Source: Schauerella fraxinea (GTDB lineage: Bacteria; Pseudomonadota; Gammaproteobacteria; Burkholderiales; Burkholderiaceae_B). From it: 64,000 bases of DNA. The stretch covers positions 2,028,554-2,092,553 of the forward strand of contig JAVDKL010000001.1 of assembly GCA_030849965.1 (NCBI GenBank). Reading direction: 5' to 3'. Positions 16,789-26,138 of this stretch are shown piece after piece. Position numbers and translations under genes: made by a program. The notes beneath the pieces were generated by a model. That model had not been told where the DNA came from and did no database searches. It saw nothing but the letters and a program-made list of their open reading frames with translations. How positions within the stretch are numbered: the stretch's first letter is position 1; the number at the start of each line of letters is the position of its first letter.

Positions 16789-17523
16789 ATGAAACTGCAC
16801 CTGCTTCCCGAATCCGCCCCGGCGCCTGTTGCGCCCACCGCCGCCACCGAGCGCGCTTACCAGCGCTTGGCCGCCGATATCGTGGGATTGATTCACAGCG
16901 GCGAGTTCAAGGCCGGTAAGCGCTTGCCGTCGGAGCGCGCGCTTGCCGAACGCTTCGAAGTGAGCCGCACCTCGGTTCGCGAAGCCATCATTGCGCTCGA
17001 ACTGCAAGGTGCTGTGGAAGTGCGCGGCGGGTCGGGCATTTATGTTTCGCATCAGCCTGAGCAAGCCGTGCGTCTGCCGGTGGCTCGCGAGAACAACGCC
17101 GGGCCGTTTGAATTGCTGCGTGCCCGTTGCCTGGTCGAATCGGAGATCGCTGCGTTGGCCGCCGTGACCCGCAAGGATAGCGATCTGGATCGTATCTTCG
17201 GTGCACTCACCACGATGCAAGAACAGATTACCGACAAGGTCGCCAACGCCGAAGCGGATTGCCAGTTTCACCTGCACATCGCTGCCGCCACCGGCAACAC
17301 CGTGCTGCATCAAACGGTGGCCGCCATGTGGGATCAGGCCCGCGGCCCTATCTGGTCGAAGATCGAACAACACTTTCATACGGATGCGTTGCGCGAAGCC
17401 TCGCAAGCCGATCACCGCCGCATTTTCCAAGCACTGGTGGCAGGCGACGCCGACGCGTCGCGTGCCGCCATGCGCGCCCACCTCGAACGCGTGATGAGCG
17501 AGTTCGCACAAGGATGGCGCTAG
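16789..17523 (+). CDS. GntR/FadR (FCD) regulator of the sugar-acid operon
   Basis: A 244-aa regulator: winged HTH (residues 22-92, GEFKAGKRLPSERALAERFEVSRTSVREAI) and an all-helical FCD ligand domain with the metal-binding histidines (FHLHI, DHRRI, AHLERV). It resembles UxuR/ExuR/LgoR-class regulators of hexuronate and hexonate genes. It is the first gene before the transporter/dehydratase operon on the same strand, with palindromes in its own leader. A sugar acid of the pathway is the likely inducer. Confidence 0.92.
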   Translation: MKLHLLPESAPAPVAPTAATERAYQRLAADIVGLIHSGEFKAGKRLPSERALAERFEVSRTSVREAIIALELQGAVEVRGGSGIYVSHQPEQAVRLPVARENNAGPFELLRARCLVESEIAALAAVTRKDSDLDRIFGALTTMQEQITDKVANAEADCQFHLHIAAATGNTVLHQTVAAMWDQARGPIWSKIEQHFHTDALREASQADHRRIFQALVAGDADASRAAMRAHLERVMSEFAQGWR

Positions 17524-17629
17524 CACGACGCAGTACACGCATCGCATAGACGCACCCCACGCCTAGATCGGTAATCAACGCGGAATATCCCGCGAGCCGA
17601 TCGACGGCGCGTCATACGGAGGAGACACG

Positions 17630-18493
17630 ATGACGCATCACCACACACCCGCCGGCCATCGGCGGTGCAGGACCCTGCTCGCCCATACGCTGCTCACGTT
17701 GCTGCCGCTGTCGATGGCAAGTGCGATGGCGCAGGAAGCCCCGGCGCCCGGCGTCAGCCCCCGCATCGACGCCATCCGCAAGGCCGGCGAACTACGCGTG
17801 GGTGTCTTGCAAAATGCACCCTGGCTGATCGAGAACACCACGGGTCAAGGCCCCGCATGGAGCGGCCCGGCCTGGTTGCTCGCCAACGAATATGCGCGCC
17901 TGTTGAAGGTCAAGCTCACGGTCGTTCCCGTTTCGCATGAGACCAAGGTGCCGGTGCTGGCCGCCAATCAGGTCGACATGACGATCAGCCCATTGGGCGA
18001 AACGCCGGAACGCCTGAAAGTGGTCGACTTCGTGCTGTATTCGAAGACCAGCGTGTGCATGTTTGGCCGCGCGGATAACGCCAAGTTCGCCAAAGCAGAC
18101 TCGGTCGATGCGCTCAACAGCCCCGACGTCACCATCGCCTATTTCACGGGCGGCGCCGAAGAAGGCTGGGTGAAGGAACGCTTCCCGAAAGCAAAGCTGC
18201 GCGCGGTCGCCAGCTCTGGCGCCACGGCGCCGGTGGAAGAGATCATGGCGCGCCGTGCCGACGCGGCCCCAATCAACCGCGTCCCTTGGGTAGGCTTGCA
18301 ACGCAAAGTGAAGGGCTTGGCGGTACTGCCCAATGCCAACAACTGCCAGGACAGCACGGAGAAGGCCTCACCCGTGGGCCTGGCCGTGGATCGCAACCAG
18401 CCTGAGTACCTCGCATGGCTGCGCGCGGTAGAGGTCACTCAGAAGCCGAAACTCGATGCCGACGAACAGCGCGTATTGAGCGAAATGCAGTAA
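17630..18493 (+). CDS. ABC transporter periplasmic binding protein 1 (amino-acid type)
   Basis: A 287-aa SBP_bac_3-type receptor with a signal peptide (cleavage near AMAQE). It is preceded by a strong GGAGGAG ribosome site. The core begins RIDAIRKAGELRVGVLQNAPW. It is a clear paralogue of the product of the gene at 18629. Two cysteines (VCMFG, NNCQD) are conserved in both copies and may form a disulphide. SBP_bac_3 receptors normally bind amino acids or amino-acid conjugates, which is unusual in a sugar-acid operon. Confidence 0.9.
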   Translation: MTHHHTPAGHRRCRTLLAHTLLTLLPLSMASAMAQEAPAPGVSPRIDAIRKAGELRVGVLQNAPWLIENTTGQGPAWSGPAWLLANEYARLLKVKLTVVPVSHETKVPVLAANQVDMTISPLGETPERLKVVDFVLYSKTSVCMFGRADNAKFAKADSVDALNSPDVTIAYFTGGAEEGWVKERFPKAKLRAVASSGATAPVEEIMARRADAAPINRVPWVGLQRKVKGLAVLPNANNCQDSTEKASPVGLAVDRNQPEYLAWLRAVEVTQKPKLDADEQRVLSEMQ

Positions 18494-18510
18494 CGCAGGT
18501 TCTGCGTTAC
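18490..18510 (+). other. Hairpin at the stop codon between two receptor genes
   Basis: GTAACGCAG, loop GTT, CTGCGTTAC forms a perfect 9-bp stem that contains the stop codon of the first receptor gene. No T-run follows. It could partly terminate, or protect the upstream mRNA and so give extra receptor relative to permease, a common feature of binding-protein genes. Confidence 0.5.
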
Positions 18511-18628
18511 GCAAACCCTGCCCCATAGCCACCCTACCGCCGTCCCGATCGCGCAAACCGATGCGCAACCCGATGAGCACACGAGCTGCCGCACACGACA
18601 GGCAGCCGACCACATTCTGGAGACAACG

Positions 18629-19477
18629 ATGACCCAACGCTTCAATCCGTCGCGCCGTGCAGTTCAACTGTGCCTCACATTGGCCGCCCTGACCGTCAGC
18701 CATGCCGCTCTGGCGCAAACGCCGCCCGCGCCCGGCGTAAGCCCGCGCATCGACGCCATCCGCAAAGCGGGTGTCTTGAAAGTAGGCGTGGTCAACAACC
18801 CGCCCTGGCTGGCGCAGAACACCACCGGTCAAGGCGAAGCCTGGACGGGACCGTCCTGGACGCTCGGCAAAGAGTTCGCACGCTTGCTCAACGTGCAGAT
18901 TCAACCCGTGCCGGTGAGCCACGAAACCAAAGTGCCGGCGCTGATCGCCAACCAGATGGACATCATGATCGGGCCGCTCAATCAAAACGCCGAGCGCGCG
19001 AAGATCATCGACTTCGTCACCTTCTCGAACACCAGCGTGTGCATGTTCGGCCGCGCAAACAATCCCAAGTTCACCAACGTAAAGAACGTCGAAGAGTTCA
19101 ACTCGCCCGACTTCACGCTCGCGTACTTCTCGGGTGCCGGCGAAGAGCCGTTGATGCAGCTGCAGTTTCCGAAGGCCAAGCTGCGCGCAGTAACCAACTC
19201 GGGATCCGTGGCGCCGATCGAAGAAGTGATGGCGGGCCGCTCGGACGCCGCACCGCTCAACCGCATGCTGTGGCCCAACATCGAGAAAAAGGTGAAGGGA
19301 CTGGCCGCCTTCCCGAAAGAGAACAACTGCCAGGACAGCAAGATCTTCCAGATCGATGCCGGCATGGGCGTCGCCAAGAATCAACCCGAGTACCTGGCTT
19401 GGTTGCGTGAGGTCGAGAAGCGCATGCATCCCGAACTCGCCGAAGAAGAGCGCCGCATGACGGCCACGCTCAAGTAA
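18629..19477 (+). CDS. ABC transporter periplasmic binding protein 2 (amino-acid type)
   Basis: A 282-aa paralogue of the preceding receptor, with signal peptide (AALAQT) and the same SBP_bac_3 layout. The sequence PGVSPRIDAIRKAG and the VSHETKVP segment are shared. Binding-pocket segments differ (IGPLNQNAERAKIIDF against ISPLGETPERLKVVDF), so the two may recognise related but different ligands. It precedes the dehydrogenase gene by 40 bp. Confidence 0.9.
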   Translation: MTQRFNPSRRAVQLCLTLAALTVSHAALAQTPPAPGVSPRIDAIRKAGVLKVGVVNNPPWLAQNTTGQGEAWTGPSWTLGKEFARLLNVQIQPVPVSHETKVPALIANQMDIMIGPLNQNAERAKIIDFVTFSNTSVCMFGRANNPKFTNVKNVEEFNSPDFTLAYFSGAGEEPLMQLQFPKAKLRAVTNSGSVAPIEEVMAGRSDAAPLNRMLWPNIEKKVKGLAAFPKENNCQDSKIFQIDAGMGVAKNQPEYLAWLREVEKRMHPELAEEERRMTATLK

Positions 19478-19517
19478 ACCGCCAACCCCGCGGCCCCCTT
19501 TTTCTGGCAGGACACTC

Positions 19518-20555
19518 ATGTTGAATTGCGAAATCCACGGCGCGCAAGATCTGCGCGCCGGTGAATGCAGCGTGGCACCCGTCGGCCCCACGCAGGTGCG
19601 GGTCGCCGTCAAGGCCGTTGGCATTTGCGGCTCGGACCTGCACTACTACCGTCACGGCCGCGTGGGCGATTTCGTGATTCGCGAGCCGCTCACCCCCGGC
19701 CATGAGGCCTCCGGCCAGGTGCTTGAAGTGGGCGCCGCGGTAAGCACGATCAAACCCGGCGATCGCGTGGCGATCAATCCTTCGCGCGTGTGCGGCGTAT
19801 GCAAATACTGCCGCATGGGCGCATCCAACCACTGCGAAAACGTCTTCTTCTTCGGCAGCGCCAGCCGCTTCCCGCATATGCAAGGTGCGATGCGCGAACA
19901 AGTGGTGGTCGAAGACTATCAGTGCCTGCCGGTGCCCGACGCGTTGTCGTTCGAGATCGCCTCGTTCGGCGAGCCGCTGGCCGTGTCGTTGCATGCGGTG
20001 CAGGAAGCCGGATCGTTGCTGGGTCAAACGGTAATGGTGATGGGTGCCGGACCGATCGGCGCCCTGATCCTGATGGCCGCCAAACTGGCCGGTGCGAGCC
20101 GTTTGATTGCGGTCGACATCGTCGATCAAACGCTGGAGGCGTGTGCACGAGTAGGCGCCACGCAAACCATCAATGTGGCGCGCGACCCGGAGGCGCTGGA
20201 AGCGCTCACCGTTGGCAAAGGCCTGGTGGATGTGTGCTTCGAGGCATCGGGCAACTATGTGGGCCTGGCCAACTGCATCCGGGCGACGCGGGCGCGCGGC
20301 ACCATCGTGCAAGTGGGCACGCTCAGCGGCAATAGCGACGGCTGCCCCTTCAACCAGATCATGGTGAAGAGCCTGAACATGGTGGGCAGCTTCCGCTTCA
20401 TGGACGAGTATGCCTGGGCGATCGACTATCTCAGCCGCGGCGTCTTGGATGTGTCGCCGTTGCTCACGGCAAGTGTGCCGGCCGCCCAAGCGCGCGATGC
20501 CTTCGAGCTGGCGGGCGACCGCACCAAAGCCATGAAAGTCGTCGTTACCTTCTAA
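19518..20555 (+). CDS. Zinc alcohol dehydrogenase, L-idonate/L-gulonate 5-dehydrogenase-like
   Basis: A 345-aa medium-chain dehydrogenase. Catalytic zinc ligands C37 and H62-E63 (GHEASG) and structural zinc cysteines C92, C95, C98 and C106 are present; the Rossmann motif is MGAGPIGALI. The pattern CGSDLHYYRHGRVGDFVIREPLTPGHEASG is typical of L-idonate 5-dehydrogenase and RspB. In operons with ManD-type dehydratases, such enzymes oxidise L-gulonate to D-fructuronate or L-idonate to 5-ketogluconate. Gulonate fits better here because fructuronate reductase and mannonate dehydratase follow. Confidence 0.88.
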   Translation: MLNCEIHGAQDLRAGECSVAPVGPTQVRVAVKAVGICGSDLHYYRHGRVGDFVIREPLTPGHEASGQVLEVGAAVSTIKPGDRVAINPSRVCGVCKYCRMGASNHCENVFFFGSASRFPHMQGAMREQVVVEDYQCLPVPDALSFEIASFGEPLAVSLHAVQEAGSLLGQTVMVMGAGPIGALILMAAKLAGASRLIAVDIVDQTLEACARVGATQTINVARDPEALEALTVGKGLVDVCFEASGNYVGLANCIRATRARGTIVQVGTLSGNSDGCPFNQIMVKSLNMVGSFRFMDEYAWAIDYLSRGVLDVSPLLTASVPAAQARDAFELAGDRTKAMKVVVTF

Positions 20556-20568
20556 GCTGGAGATCCGC

Positions 20569-21234
20569 ATGGATTTCGATTTCTCACCTATTGTCGACAA
20601 CTGGCGGTTTTTCGCCAGCGGTCTCGGCGTAACGGTCGCACTCAGTGCGATCAGCGCGCTGACCAGCATCCTGGTGGGCTTGTTCATTACGCTGGTCCGG
20701 CTCTACGGCCCGCCGATCTTCAAGCCCTTCATCGTGTTCTACATCGACACGATGCGCTCGATCCCCATTCTGGTCGTGCTGGTGTGGATCTACTTCGCCT
20801 TCCCGATTTTGGCGGGGGTGACGTTCCCGCCGTTCTGGGCCGCATTGGTTGCACTCACGCTGCACATCGCCGCCTACGCCGCCGAAGTGGTGCGTGCCGG
20901 TATCGAATCCGTGCGCCCCGGCCAAACGCGCGCCGGCCTGGCATTGGGGATGTCGCGCGCGCAGATCCTGCGCAAGATCATTCTGCCGCAAGCCACCATC
21001 CGCATGCTGCCGGCGTTCGGTTCGGTACTCACCATCGCCATTAAGGATACGGCCATCGCCACCGTGATCGCCGTGCCGGAACTGATGCACCGCGCCGAAA
21101 CGGTTGCCGGACAAAGCTATCGGCCGATCGAGGTCTTTACCTGCGTGATGATCGCCTACTTCTGCATCCTCTTCCCGGTCACCCGAGGCGTAGACCGGCT
21201 GTACCAACGACTCGCACACCTGGGCCGCTCATGA
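20569..21234 (+). CDS. ABC transporter permease 1 (amino-acid type)
   Basis: A 221-aa polar-amino-acid-type permease of the HisM/GlnP family with about five membrane segments and the EAA loop (VVRAGIESVRPGQTRAGLALGMSRAQILRKIILPQA). It overlaps the next permease gene by 4 bases (ATGA). It forms a heterodimeric channel with permease 2, driven by the ATPase at 21887 and fed by the two receptors upstream. Confidence 0.93.
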   Translation: MDFDFSPIVDNWRFFASGLGVTVALSAISALTSILVGLFITLVRLYGPPIFKPFIVFYIDTMRSIPILVVLVWIYFAFPILAGVTFPPFWAALVALTLHIAAYAAEVVRAGIESVRPGQTRAGLALGMSRAQILRKIILPQATIRMLPAFGSVLTIAIKDTAIATVIAVPELMHRAETVAGQSYRPIEVFTCVMIAYFCILFPVTRGVDRLYQRLAHLGRS

Positions 21235-21890
21235 ACCTCGACTGGAACATCATCTGGACGCATCGCGACGCCTTGTTCCATGGCGCGTTGATGACCGTCA
21301 TGCTCACCGTGGTCACGATGCTGCTTGCCGTTCCGGGCGGCATGGTGCTCGCGCTGATGCGGCTATCGAACAGCAAAGTGCTCTCCGGCATCTCCCTGTG
21401 CTTTGTTGAGTTCTTTCGCAACCTGCCGCTCATCCTCATCATCTATTGGGCGTTTTATGTGATGCCCATGGCGTTGGACGTGCAGTTCTCGGCGTTGACC
21501 ACTGCACTGGTCGCCCTGGTGCTCAACATCTCGGCCTACAACGCCGAAACCTTCCGCGCCGGTATCAACTCCATCCGCAAAGGCCAGATGGAGGCGGCGC
21601 TCGCCATGGGGATGTCGCATCGGCAAGCCATGTTCAAGGTCGTCATCCCGCAAGCGGCCCGGCGCATTCTGCCGGTGTTCGCCAGCACCTGGATTTCGCT
21701 CTTCAAGGATACGTCGCTGGTGTCGGTGATCGCCGTCAGCGAACTGGCCTACACCTCAATGCAGATTCGCGCGCAAAGCTACCGCGTGCTGGAAATGCTG
21801 ACCGCCATGGCGGTGATCTATTGGCTGATGGGCTATCCCCAGGCCAAGCTCGTCGACTGGATACACCGCAAATACGGAGTGAAAGAATGA
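21231..21890 (+). CDS. ABC transporter permease 2 (amino-acid type)
   Basis: A 219-aa second permease of the same family with EAA loop [36 protein letters not shown]. It overlaps both neighbours by 4 bases, indicating tight translational coupling. The pair with permease 1 matches the GltJ/GltK or GlnM/GlnP arrangement. Confidence 0.93.
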   Translation: MNLDWNIIWTHRDALFHGALMTVMLTVVTMLLAVPGGMVLALMRLSNSKVLSGISLCFVEFFRNLPLILIIYWAFYVMPMALDVQFSALTTALVALVLNISAYNAETFRAGINSIRKGQMEAALAMGMSHRQAMFKVVIPQAARRILPVFASTWISLFKDTSLVSVIAVSELAYTSMQIRAQSYRVLEMLTAMAVIYWLMGYPQAKLVDWIHRKYGVKE

Positions 21891-22711
21891 ACGCCACCAT
21901 CAGCCCCATCGGCGCGCCAGGCGCGGCAACCGGTGCCGCACCCACCCCCTTCACGCGCAAAAGTGCCGGCGACAAACCCGTGCTGGTATACGAAAACGTG
22001 CGCAAGACCTACGGCGACTTCGTGGCGCTCAACGGCGTGTCGCTGCAAGTGAACAAAGGCGAAGTGATGTGCCTGATCGGCCCGTCCGGTTCGGGCAAGT
22101 CCACGCTCTTGCGTTGCACGAACGCCCTCGAAACGCTGAACGGTGGCCAGGTCTATCTGGACGGCGTGCCGTTGCCCACGCGGGAGTCGGAAGTGCGCCG
22201 CGTGCGCCAACGCATGGGCATGGTGTTTCAGAGCTTCGAACTCTTCCCGCACAAGTCCGCGCTCGACAACGTGGCCATGGGGCCCATCACCGTGTTGGGC
22301 ATGAAGCCCGACGAAGCGCGCACCCGCGCACGTGCGCTACTCGACAAGGTGGGGCTATCAAGCAAGGCCGACAACTTTCCTGCGAACCTGTCGGGCGGCC
22401 AGCAGCAGCGCGTGGCCATTGCGCGTGCGTTGGCGATGGAACCCGACGTGATGCTGTTCGATGAACCCACCTCCGCGCTCGACCCCGAAACCGTGGGCGA
22501 AGTGCTCAACGTGATGAAGAAGCTTGCGCAGGAAGGCATGACGATGATCGTCGTCACGCACGAAATGAGCTTCGCGCGCCGCGTGGCCAACTGGGTGGTG
22601 GTGTTCGAGAACGGCGCCATCATGGAAGAAGGCCCGCCCGAACAGATTTTTGATCACCCGACGGTTGCGCGTACTCGCGACTTTCTCAGCCATCTCGGTT
22701 GGGACGGCTAA
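21887..22711 (+). CDS. ABC transporter ATP-binding protein (amino-acid type)
   Basis: A 274-aa ATPase starting at the ATG that overlaps the stop of permease 2. Walker A is [10 protein letters not shown]-loop [10 protein letters not shown], signature LSGGQQQR, Walker [13 protein letters not shown] and H-loop VTHEM. An N-terminal extension of about 30 Ala/Pro-rich residues precedes the canonical GlnQ/HisP core. It energises import of the operon's substrate. Confidence 0.94.
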   Translation: MNATISPIGAPGAATGAAPTPFTRKSAGDKPVLVYENVRKTYGDFVALNGVSLQVNKGEVMCLIGPSGSGKSTLLRCTNALETLNGGQVYLDGVPLPTRESEVRRVRQRMGMVFQSFELFPHKSALDNVAMGPITVLGMKPDEARTRARALLDKVGLSSKADNFPANLSGGQQQRVAIARALAMEPDVMLFDEPTSALDPETVGEVLNVMKKLAQEGMTMIVVTHEMSFARRVANWVVVFENGAIMEEGPPEQIFDHPTVARTRDFLSHLGWDG

Positions 22712-22721
22712 GCGGCCGCCA

Positions 22722-22767
22722 CGCCTAGACGCATCCGCGCTTCATCGCCGCCTATACGCACCCGCGC
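22722..22767. repeat. Short tandem duplication before manD
   Basis: CGCCTAGACGCATCCGCGC (22722-22740) is repeated 27 bp later as CGCCTATACGCACCCGCGC (22749-22767), matching at 17 of 19 positions. It lies in the 123-bp spacer between the ATPase gene and the dehydratase gene, otherwise free of features apart from the ribosome-site region. Confidence 0.55.
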
Positions 22768-22834
22768 GTGACCGCGTCACCGCGCCATTGCCCCCTCCCT
22801 TTTCCCGCTCTGCGTTCCGTCTCTGGAAACCTCG

Positions 22835-24046
22835 ATGAAAATCACCAACGCCCGCGTCATCGTCTGCTCGCCCGGCCGCAACTTCGTTACCCTCAAAATC
22901 GAAACCGACGAGGGACTCACCGGCATCGGCGATGCCACGCTCAACGGCCGCGAATTGTCGGTAGCCTCCTATCTCACCGATCACATCATTCCTTGCCTGA
23001 TCGGGCGCGATGCCCATCAGATCGAAGACATCTGGCAGTACCTCTACAAGGGCGCCTACTGGCGTCGCGGCCCGGTCACGATGACCGCGATCGCCGCCGT
23101 CGATACGGCCCTGTGGGATCTGAAGGCCAAGGCCGCCGGCCTGCCGCTTTATCAAGTACTCGGCGGCAAGAGCCGCACGGGTGTGATGGTGTACGGCCAT
23201 GCCAACGGCACCGACATCGAACACACCGTGGATGAAGTGCTGCGTTATGCGGATATGGGCTACAAGGCCATCCGCGCGCAGAGCGGCGTGCCGGGCCTGG
23301 ACAAAGTGTATGGCGTAGGCCGTGGCAATCTGTTCTACGAACCCGCCGACGCCGACCTGCCCAGCGAACACGACTGGTCGACCGAAAAATACCTGCGGCA
23401 CACGCCGAAATTGTTTGAACGCATTCGTGAGAAGCTTGGCTTCGACCACCATCTGCTGCACGACGTGCACCATCGCTTGACCCCGATCGAAGCCGGTCGC
23501 CTGGGCAAGTCGCTCGAAGAGCATCAGCTCTTCTGGATGGAAGATGCCACGCCGGCCGAAAACCAAGAATCCTTCCGCCTGATCCGGCAGCACACCACCA
23601 CGCCTCTTGCCGTGGGTGAGATCTTCAACTCGATCTGGGATTGCAAGGAACTCATCGAAAACCAGTTGATCGATTACATCCGTGCCACCGTCGTGCACGC
23701 CGGCGGCATCACCCACTTGCGCCGCATTGCCGACCTCGCTGCGATGTACCAGGTGCGCACGGGTTGCCACGGTGCCACGGATCTCTCGCCTGCGTGCATG
23801 GGCGCGGCACTGCACTTCGATTTGTGGGTGCCGAACTTCGGCATCCAGGAATACATGCGGCACACCGAAGAAACCGACGCCGTCTTCCCGCATGCCTACA
23901 CGTTCGACAAGGGCATGCTTTACCCCGGCGATGCGCCCGGCCACGGCGTGGATATCGACGAAAAGCTCGCTGCCAAGTATCCCTACAAACGCGCTTATCT
24001 GCCGGTCAATCGCCAGCAGCATGACGGCACGCTCTGGAACTGGTAA
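22835..24046 (+). CDS. manD: D-mannonate dehydratase, enolase superfamily
   Basis: A 403-aa ManD enzyme that dehydrates D-mannonate to 2-keto-3-deoxy-D-gluconate. Metal ligands D210, E236 and E262, catalytic H212 and H312 and the C-terminal motif [10 protein letters not shown]...GTLWNW fit the family. Position 314 is alanine (CHGATD); as I recall from enzymology of the subgroup, Ala/Ser here marks high-efficiency mannonate dehydratases while Pro marks the low-efficiency RspA-like members. It overlaps the reductase gene by one base (TAATG), supporting a fructuronate to mannonate to KDG route. Confidence 0.92.
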   Translation: MKITNARVIVCSPGRNFVTLKIETDEGLTGIGDATLNGRELSVASYLTDHIIPCLIGRDAHQIEDIWQYLYKGAYWRRGPVTMTAIAAVDTALWDLKAKAAGLPLYQVLGGKSRTGVMVYGHANGTDIEHTVDEVLRYADMGYKAIRAQSGVPGLDKVYGVGRGNLFYEPADADLPSEHDWSTEKYLRHTPKLFERIREKLGFDHHLLHDVHHRLTPIEAGRLGKSLEEHQLFWMEDATPAENQESFRLIRQHTTTPLAVGEIFNSIWDCKELIENQLIDYIRATVVHAGGITHLRRIADLAAMYQVRTGCHGATDLSPACMGAALHFDLWVPNFGIQEYMRHTEETDAVFPHAYTFDKGMLYPGDAPGHGVDIDEKLAAKYPYKRAYLPVNRQQHDGTLWNW

Positions 24047-25578
24047 TGGAACGACTGCACCCCGATACGCTGACACGGGCCTTGCCCGCCGTTGACCGGC
24101 CGCATTACGATCGCGATGCCTTGCGTATCGGCATCGTTCACCTCGGGCTCGGCGCCTTCGCGCGTGCGCACTTGGCGCCGGTTAACGAAGCCGCGATGAT
24201 TGATCAAGGCGACTGGCGTTGGGGCATCTGCGGCGTATCGCTGCGCCAACCCGATACCCGCGATGCGCTGGCGCCGCAGGATGGCCTGTATACGCTGGCC
24301 ATCCGGGATGCGGATGCATCGGGCGCGAAGCGCGAACGGTTGGCGATCATCGGTACGCTGTGTGAGACGTTGGTCGCGCCTGAAGATCCCGCACTTATTC
24401 TGGCACGCATCGCCGCGCCGGATACGCGCATCGTCAGCCTCACCGTGACCGAGAAAGGCTATTGCCATCACCCTGCCACCGGTGCGCTCAACGCCGATCA
24501 TCCGGGCATCGTGCACGACCTCGCACATCCGAATGCGCCACGCAGCATCGTGGGCTTCATCGTTTATGGCCTGCAACAACGCCACGCCGCGCAAGCCACG
24601 CCACTTACGCTCATGTCGCTGGACAACCTGCCGTCCAACGGCACGCTGCTGCGCGGGCTGGTGCTGGATTTTGCCGGCCGTGTCGATACCGATCTTCAAG
24701 CGTGGATCGCCGCAACCTGCACGTTTCCTTGCTCGATGGTGGACCGCATCGTGCCGCGCACGACCGACGATGATCGCAAAGCGATATCGCGTGCGATCGG
24801 CCTGGACGACGCGTGGCCGGTGCTGGGCGAGCCCTTTCTGGATTGGGTGATCGAAGACGATTTTGCCGCAGGCCGGCCCGACTGGTCAGTGGCCGGGGCA
24901 CGCTTTGTGACCCACGCCACACCTTATGAATTATTGAAGCTGCGGATGGTGAACGGCACGCACTCTGCATTGGCTTATCTTTCGGTGCTGGCCGGCTGGC
25001 GCACCGTGGACCAAGCCATCGCGCAACCCGCCATGCGCCGCTATATCGGCGCATTGATGCGCGACGAGATCGCACCCACCCTTCCGGCATTGGATGGATT
25101 GGATCTTGCGCAATATGCCGAGCGGCTGCTCGCGCGTTTTGCCAATCCCGCGCTTCACCATCAAACCCGCCAGATCGCCATGGACGGCTCGCAGAAACTG
25201 CCGCAGCGTCTGCTCGGTACGATCCGCGAGCGCTTGCGCAATGGGTTGCCGATCGACGGATTGGCGCTGGCAGTGGCAGCGTGGTTGGCGTATCTGCAAG
25301 GGCGGGATGAAGCGCACGAGGCCTACCCGATTTCCGACCCGCTGGCCGATGCATTGCAGGTCGAAGTCGCAGCTGCCATGGCGGCTGGCGAAGTCGCGCA
25401 CGATCCGGCGCATCGCGACGAGGCGTATGCAGCGCACTTGATCGGCTATCGCCCGGTATTCGGGGATCTGAGCGGCAACGATAACTTCGTGAAAGCGGTG
25501 GCGGCCCAGCTAAAACAGTTGCGTACGATCGGCGTCGCCGCCACACTGGCGGCACGCGGGACGACGATGGCCATTTGA
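24046..25578 (+). CDS. Fructuronate reductase / mannitol dehydrogenase family protein
   Basis: A 510-aa polyol dehydrogenase with an N-terminal Rossmann domain (GIVHLGLGAFARAHLAPV) and a C-terminal catalytic domain with the family motif K-x-R-M-V-N-G-x-H (LLKLRMVNGTHSALAYL). Family members include mannitol 2-dehydrogenase, D-arabinitol dehydrogenase and UxuB. Direct coupling to D-mannonate dehydratase argues for the UxuB reaction, D-fructuronate + NADH to D-mannonate. It is the last gene of the operon. Confidence 0.88.
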   Translation: MERLHPDTLTRALPAVDRPHYDRDALRIGIVHLGLGAFARAHLAPVNEAAMIDQGDWRWGICGVSLRQPDTRDALAPQDGLYTLAIRDADASGAKRERLAIIGTLCETLVAPEDPALILARIAAPDTRIVSLTVTEKGYCHHPATGALNADHPGIVHDLAHPNAPRSIVGFIVYGLQQRHAAQATPLTLMSLDNLPSNGTLLRGLVLDFAGRVDTDLQAWIAATCTFPCSMVDRIVPRTTDDDRKAISRAIGLDDAWPVLGEPFLDWVIEDDFAAGRPDWSVAGARFVTHATPYELLKLRMVNGTHSALAYLSVLAGWRTVDQAIAQPAMRRYIGALMRDEIAPTLPALDGLDLAQYAERLLARFANPALHHQTRQIAMDGSQKLPQRLLGTIRERLRNGLPIDGLALAVAAWLAYLQGRDEAHEAYPISDPLADALQVEVAAAMAAGEVAHDPAHRDEAYAAHLIGYRPVFGDLSGNDNFVKAVAAQLKQLRTIGVAATLAARGTTMAI

Positions 25579-25625
25579 AGGCGCCGTTGAAGGCCGCTCT
25601 CCACAACAAAAAAAGAGCCTGGAAT

Positions 25626-25646
25626 ATATATCACGTTGTGATATAT
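25626..25646. promoter_or_regulatory. MarR operator candidate
   Basis: ATATATCAC-GTT-GTGATATAT is a perfect 9+3+9 palindrome in an otherwise GC-rich region, 22 bases before the MarR ATG. The location and length fit autoregulation by a MarR dimer; it would cover the core promoter. Confidence 0.6.
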
Positions 25647-25668
25647 TAATCGCTCATCACTTCCTGTC

Positions 25669-26097
25669 ATGGAACGACGTGTGAACGCCTCCTCGTTGCC
25701 TCCGCTGCGCCAATCCGATTACGAAGCGCTGTCCGATTTCCGGCATCAGCTTCGAAAATTCGAGCGTTTTTCAGAGAACGCCGCGCAGGCCGAGGGCATC
25801 ACGCCACTGCAGTATGTCACGCTGCTGCACATCAAAGGCATGCGAGAGCGAACGTGGGCCAGCGTCGGCGAATTGGCTGAGCGCCTGCAAGCCCATCCAC
25901 ACGGCGTGGTCGCCCTGGTGTCGCGCTGCGAGCTGGCCGGATTGGTCGAACGCCGCCAAAACGCCGATGACCGCAGGCTTGTCGAGGTGCATTTGCTGGA
26001 AAAAGGCGAGGCCGTGCTGGCACGCCTCGCCGCGCTGCATCGCGAAGAACTCAAGATGCTTGGCGGCGTCATCCACCGCTCGATCCAGCCTTACTGA
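25669..26097 (+). CDS. MarR family transcriptional regulator
   Basis: A 142-aa winged-helix regulator (wHTH about residues 50-115: VGELAERLQAHPHGVVALVSRCELAGLVERRQNADDRRLVEVHL). A perfect palindrome lies just upstream. The neighbouring genes are the sugar-acid operon behind it and ybdD/cstA convergent ahead of it, so targets other than itself cannot be read from context. The ribosome site is weak; an alternative GTG lies 12 bases downstream of the ATG. Confidence 0.9.
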   Translation: MERRVNASSLPPLRQSDYEALSDFRHQLRKFERFSENAAQAEGITPLQYVTLLHIKGMRERTWASVGELAERLQAHPHGVVALVSRCELAGLVERRQNADDRRLVEVHLLEKGEAVLARLAALHREELKMLGGVIHRSIQPY

Positions 26098-26138
26098 CGC
26101 GCGCGGCAGGCAGGCCTGAACGCAGACCAGCCTGACAC

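Noticed and set aside
18368-19624. 418-codon minus-strand frame over the second receptor gene
   Set aside because: Antisense shadow of a well-supported receptor gene; composition (His, Arg, Cys-rich) is not protein-like.
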